The position numbers and the translations under genes were made by a program. The notes beneath the pieces are model-generated. The model saw only the letters and a program-made list of their open reading frames with translations. It searched no databases and was not told the origin of the DNA. Shown here one piece after another: positions 60,502-64,000 of a stretch of 64,000 bases of DNA. The DNA comes from Citrobacter rodentium NBRC 105723 = DSM 16636 (GTDB lineage: Bacteria > Pseudomonadota > Gammaproteobacteria > Enterobacterales > Enterobacteriaceae), in contig NZ_CP082833.1 of assembly GCF_021278985.1 (NCBI RefSeq), positions 3,844,001-3,908,000 of the forward strand, given 5' to 3'. Within the stretch, counting starts at the first letter, position 1. Every line of letters starts with the position of its first letter.

Positions 60502-63479
60502 TTCAGGTACACGCTCCCGCTGTCTATCCAGTAATGACTGCCGCTGTGTCGGCGGTCAGCCAGCGTATTTAATTTCAGGGTCAGGGCATCCGGCGCGACG
60601 GGGGTGCCATCCTGTAGCCAGGCGTCGCTCAGTACAAACGCTTCCGGTCCGCTCTCTTTACTGCCGCCGCGCAGTTGCAGTCGTACGTTCAGTACGCCGT
60701 CGCCAGCGATGGTTTTGGCCAGGTCGGCGGAATTAATACTCAGCGTATACAGCGGCGTGGCGGGCCAGCGGCTGTTCGCCAGCTGGCGGAAACCGAGAGT
60801 GACATTGCCGCGCAGCGGAAAGTGCGCCCGGACGTCGAGCTTCTCGGCAGGCTTGTCCAGATCGATATCCTGGTACCAGACGTTTTCTTCCCGCAGGGTG
60901 TTAACCGTGTTGTCGAGTACGCCGAGATAGCGAACGGTGGAGTAGGCGCCAATATCGGCCGCTTTGAAGTTAAAGCGCGGCAGGCGAAGATCCAGCGCCA
61001 GGCTGCACAGCATCGCGCCCACCGCGGCGGTGGATTTCGGATTGCCAATCCGTCCCTGCTGGCTGAACGGATACCACTCATGCACGCGGTAATTGTCCAT
61101 CCACACCATCCGGTTAACCGGCACCGGCTGCAGATGGCGGATCAGCGCCTGCACCGCCGGAATACAGGCCGGTCTGCCGGTGACCAGCAGCACGTCGCAG
61201 CAGTAGTGTGAAATGGCCTCGCACACCGCATGCAGCGGGGAGGTCAGGGTAAACTGCCCGGCCAGCATCGCCTCCTGCAGCTGGCTGAACTGGACCTGCA
61301 GCGGGACGCTAAACAGATCGAACGCGGGCGAGCCTGACGGCAGGGCGTGATCGATCGCCTGCTGGACGTAATTCAGTACGTTGCGCGTCGGGCGATGGGG
61401 CAGCAGATCGCCAAAGGTGGCGTGCAGTCCTGCCAGCGGATCGTTAACGTCGCTCTTTTCCCACGCCGACAGTACCGCATGACCGAGCGGCATAAAGAGC
61501 TGTAACGCCGTTTGCTGGCGTAATACCGCCTGGGTATCGATTCGCCCGGAGTCGCCGAACAGCGTGGCGAGCAGGGCGGCGGCGTCCGTCACCCCGGCCT
61601 GCTGCAGGCGGGTTTGCAGGGCAGGCAGAATACATTTCTGGATCACATCCAGCAGCATGTCATCGCCCGCGACTTTAAACCCTTCGCGGAACAGTAGATG
61701 CGGGGTAATTTTGACATTAGCGCCGACGCCGTCGTCCAGTTGATAGTGAACCACGGCCATGTCGGTGGTGCCGCCGCCGATGTCAATCGAGGCCACGCGC
61801 AGCGCGCGACCTTTGTTTTCACCCGCTTCCGGCAGGCGATCCGGACGCGCCAGCGCATTAAAAAACGCCTCGCTGCGTCCGGCATAATGGGAGATCGCTT
61901 CGTTATACAGCCATACCAGCTGTCCACAGCTGGCTTCGTCCCACTCCATCTGAATTTCCGGCACCGGGACCACGCTTTTTTCCCGCTGTTTGCGGGTGCT
62001 GAAATCCTCATCCTGCGGGTGCCAGCCCATCGCTTTCCAGACCAGCGCGATGGCTTCAAACATCCGCAGGCGGAAGATTTCCCGCTCCTGTTTCGGCATC
62101 GCCGAGGGAAGCGTGAGGATCAGCGAACGTAACTGTCGCGGCGACGCCGGGAAGCCAAGCCGTAAACGGGTCGCCACGCTGTTAATCTGCCCCAGCGCCT
62201 GAGCCAGTATCTCGCAGAGCATGTGGGTCATCAGGGTGCTGCGGCTGTACTGCGGTGAAAACACCGGCAGACGCTCATCCTGCGGCAGCGCGTACAGCGG
62301 CTGTCCATCGTCATTCATCAGGTTCATCAGCGGAAAGGCGGTGGCAAGCGGTTCGCGCTGGGTTTTACTGTTGATCTGGCTGAAACGCCAGTCGTGCAGC
62401 GCTGGCGTCTCATCCCACAGATAGCGGCGCGGACTGGAGATGCCGCTATTGCCGTCGGTTCCGCTGCGCTGCATCGCCAGCTTACGCGCCTCATCGCCGA
62501 CCCGCACAATCGACGGCCAGACAAACGCATCGTCGCGTCCGCTTTCGACGGAGAAGTGCTGTTTGCCGAAGCGGGCTTCTGAAAACTCAAGGCGGCTGGT
62601 GAACAGCGGGTCGTTCAGATACTGCGGTTCGCTGAGCGAACGCACCTGTAATTCCGCCGTCTGGCGCAGGCCATCGTTGGCGTCGCCATGATCTTCGATC
62701 AGCACGCCGCAGGTATGGGTATTGCCGACGTCAAGGATCAGGTCGACCGGAATGGCCGGCGTGCTGAGAGTGGCGGTCACCAGTTTGACTTCCGGCACGG
62801 CAAGCTGCTCGCCGAGCAGCGCCAGCAGATTCAGCCAGTGCGCCTGGTATTCAAAATTGCGCAGCGCCTGGTTCAGTTCCTGCTCTGAGCGGCTTTCCAC
62901 CTGGCCCGCATAGCTGAGAAACACTTCGCGCAGCCAGCCGTCAATCCACGTCTGGTCAAGAAAATCGGCCACTTCGTCGTCGCGCCAGGCCAGCGCAAAG
63001 CGCGTGCCGTTGCGCAGATCGTTTTCGCAGGGCGCCAGCGCGGCCGGCGCGCGTTCGCTGAGCTGACTGTCAAGCGCGATGGTGATGCGATGGGTATGAC
63101 CGGCGCCGTCCGGCGCGGCCAGTTTACGTACTTGTACCCGCGCCCAGTTATCCGGTCCGGCGACGAAGGTTCGCGGCGGGTTAAAGCGCAGAAACGGCAG
63201 CGGCAGCCAGACGCCGTTAAGCACATCCAGCGAATAGCGCAGCGTCTGCGTGCTCTCGGGCTTTACCACCTCCGGCTGCTGGCCGGGACGGGCGGGCAGG
63301 GTGTAGCGCTCGTTCGCCAGATCGTACTCCAGGCGCAGCAGCGGTCCGTTCGCGGTTTTACGCACAAAACGCCCGTGATGCGCTGACTCCTGCGGCGTTA
63401 CGCCGAAGTCGAGAAACTGGACGCCGCTGTTTGCGATGAGCGTGACGCTCTGTTTGTAATCACACAGATTCACCAGCAT
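60498..63479 (-). CDS. srfB: SrfB, actin/Hsp70-like ATPase-fold protein
   Basis: 993 residues from the ATG at 63479 (MLVNLCDYKQSVTLIANSGV); a GTG four codons earlier at 63491 would overlap srfA. Sequence hallmarks of the actin-Hsp70 fold are visible: phosphate-1 LILDVGNTHTCGVLIED (about residues 247-263), phosphate-2 VASIDIGGGTTDMAVVHYQ (about 565), and an adenosine-like VLLVTGRPACIPAVQAL (about 770). It therefore probably binds ATP. It is cytoplasmic. It overlaps srfC (ATGA) and follows srfA by four bases, so the three proteins are made together and may form a complex. Confidence 0.9.
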   Translation of the reverse strand: MLVNLCDYKQSVTLIANSGVQFLDFGVTPQESAHHGRFVRKTANGPLLRLEYDLANERYTLPARPGQQPEVVKPESTQTLRYSLDVLNGVWLPLPFLRFNPPRTFVAGPDNWARVQVRKLAAPDGAGHTHRITIALDSQLSERAPAALAPCENDLRNGTRFALAWRDDEVADFLDQTWIDGWLREVFLSYAGQVESRSEQELNQALRNFEYQAHWLNLLALLGEQLAVPEVKLVTATLSTPAIPVDLILDVGNTHTCGVLIEDHGDANDGLRQTAELQVRSLSEPQYLNDPLFTSRLEFSEARFGKQHFSVESGRDDAFVWPSIVRVGDEARKLAMQRSGTDGNSGISSPRRYLWDETPALHDWRFSQINSKTQREPLATAFPLMNLMNDDGQPLYALPQDERLPVFSPQYSRSTLMTHMLCEILAQALGQINSVATRLRLGFPASPRQLRSLILTLPSAMPKQEREIFRLRMFEAIALVWKAMGWHPQDEDFSTRKQREKSVVPVPEIQMEWDEASCGQLVWLYNEAISHYAGRSEAFFNALARPDRLPEAGENKGRALRVASIDIGGGTTDMAVVHYQLDDGVGANVKITPHLLFREGFKVAGDDMLLDVIQKCILPALQTRLQQAGVTDAAALLATLFGDSGRIDTQAVLRQQTALQLFMPLGHAVLSAWEKSDVNDPLAGLHATFGDLLPHRPTRNVLNYVQQAIDHALPSGSPAFDLFSVPLQVQFSQLQEAMLAGQFTLTSPLHAVCEAISHYCCDVLLVTGRPACIPAVQALIRHLQPVPVNRMVWMDNYRVHEWYPFSQQGRIGNPKSTAAVGAMLCSLALDLRLPRFNFKAADIGAYSTVRYLGVLDNTVNTLREENVWYQDIDLDKPAEKLDVRAHFPLRGNVTLGFRQLANSRWPATPLYTLSINSADLAKTIAGDGVLNVRLQLRGGSKESGPEAFVLSDAWLQDGTPVAPDALTLKLNTLADRRHSGSHYWIDSGSVYLK

Positions 63480-63483
63480 AAAA

Positions 63484-64000
63484 TCAGGCACCTATCTTTT
63501 TAAACGTCAGCGGGATTTCCGCTTGCGCATCGTAGCGGGCGGTACAGGTGGCTACGTCATTCGCCCCTGCCTTACAGGTAATTTCCGGCATCGGGTAGCG
63601 GGAACCGTCGGTACAGCGCGCGTTGCCGCGACTTTTGATCATCAGTTCGCCGGACTGATGCAGACCGGAAAAGAGCGTCGCGCGACAGACGATGTTATTG
63701 CCATGCACCACCCGCGCCGTACCTTTGTTGTTCTGTATCTGATAGCGCAGGGAGGGGGCTTTGCCGGTCGCCGGATCTTTGATATCGATCAGCACGCGCC
63801 AGTTGCCGTCCAGGAAACGGGTGGTGCCAGCTTTAACCTGGCTGGCATCCATCACCAGCGCGTCTTTCGGGATGGCGGCGATCACTACCGGTTTCTCGAC
63901 AGGTTTCTCGGGTTTCGGCGCCGGGATCACCCCGGCCAGTTGCAGAGGCAGCGCGGCGGTCAGTTCCGGCAGGACAGGCATAGCCGGAAGCGGGGCGCTG
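63484..64000 (-). CDS. srfA: SrfA, C-terminal part (runs off the right edge)
   Basis: The minus-strand frame is open from the window edge to the stop at 63484; 171 residues are visible. A Pro/Lys-rich linker (PAPKPEKPVEKPVVIAA) precedes a compact C-terminal domain with VMDASQVKAGTTRFLDGNWR, four cysteines (VCRATL, ARCTDG, ITCKAG, TCTARY) and a beta-rich pattern. This fits SrfA, first gene of srfABC. The internal ATG at 63981 is not the start, since the frame continues upstream. The N-terminus and promoter are outside the window. Confidence 0.85.
   Translation of the reverse strand, partial: SAPLPAMPVLPELTAALPLQLAGVIPAPKPEKPVEKPVVIAAIPKDALVMDASQVKAGTTRFLDGNWRVLIDIKDPATGKAPSLRYQIQNNKGTARVVHGNNIVCRATLFSGLHQSGELMIKSRGNARCTDGSRYPMPEITCKAGANDVATCTARYDAQAEIPLTFKKIGA

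Noticed and set aside
1..64000. CRISPR arrays, tRNA or rRNA genes, insertion sequences, integrases
   Set aside because: No regularly spaced repeats, cloverleaf-like gene, transposase or integrase sequence was recognised anywhere.

Overview
This window is enterobacterial chromosome. Most of it follows the gene order of the E. coli K-12 ydbH-to-ortT region (roughly minutes 30-32), with protein identities I recognise by eye. Salmonella/Citrobacter-type additions are interleaved: lpxR, an srfABC operon, a Salmonella-type frmR remnant, and pcaHG beside ydcI. The best guess is a Citrobacter or a close relative; the species cannot be resolved from the sequence alone. There are no rRNA or tRNA genes, insertion sequences, integrases or CRISPR arrays.

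Layout. 1-2357: N-terminal part of an AT-rich autotransporter that runs off the left edge. 3012-13084: yedK, the ydbH-ynbE-ydbL envelope lipid-transport operon, then the tightly overlapping ynb operon (ynbA, ynbB, a PlsC-like acyltransferase, ynbC, ynbD, a small membrane protein) and a GFA-family gene. 13115-26048: azoR, hrpA, a lineage-specific periplasmic protein, an MHS-family transporter, ydcF, aldA, an intact gapC and cybB. 26049-30018: an AT-rich accessory stretch between cybB and trg, holding a 46-residue membrane protein, a frameshifted lpxR, an orphan membrane protein, and frmA behind a gutted frmR. 30019-43026: trg, ydcI, pcaHG, ydcJ, a type-B esterase, opgD, ydcH, rimL, ydcK and tehAB. 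43181-52097: a frameshifted ydcL, a frameshifted EamA exporter with a divergent AraC regulator, ydcO/ydcN, rlhA, yncJ, a hicA relic with intact hicB, and ydcR. 52422-58344: the ydcSTUV-patD polyamine/aminobutyraldehyde operon, then yncL and ortT. 58351-64000: srfC, srfB and part of srfA on the minus strand.

How the genes work together. YdbH, YnbE and YdbL form one inter-membrane lipid-transport unit. The ynb operon encodes most steps of a phospholipid head-group pathway: acylation, CDP-activation, head-group transfer, dephosphorylation, and a hydrolase-methyltransferase. However, YnbA has lost its catalytic core through an in-frame deletion. YdcSTUV imports a polyamine-like solute, and PatD oxidises the aldehyde made from it. 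PcaHG sits between its likely LysR regulator YdcI and the divergent dioxygenase YdcJ, without the rest of the protocatechuate pathway.

A recurring theme is decay. Damaged genes include lpxR, ydcL, the EamA exporter, frmR, hicA and ynbA, and patD carries a substitution in a conserved motif. This fits a host-adapting genome. The single-base changes in ydcL and the EamA gene lie in short homopolymers, so they could instead be sequencing errors.
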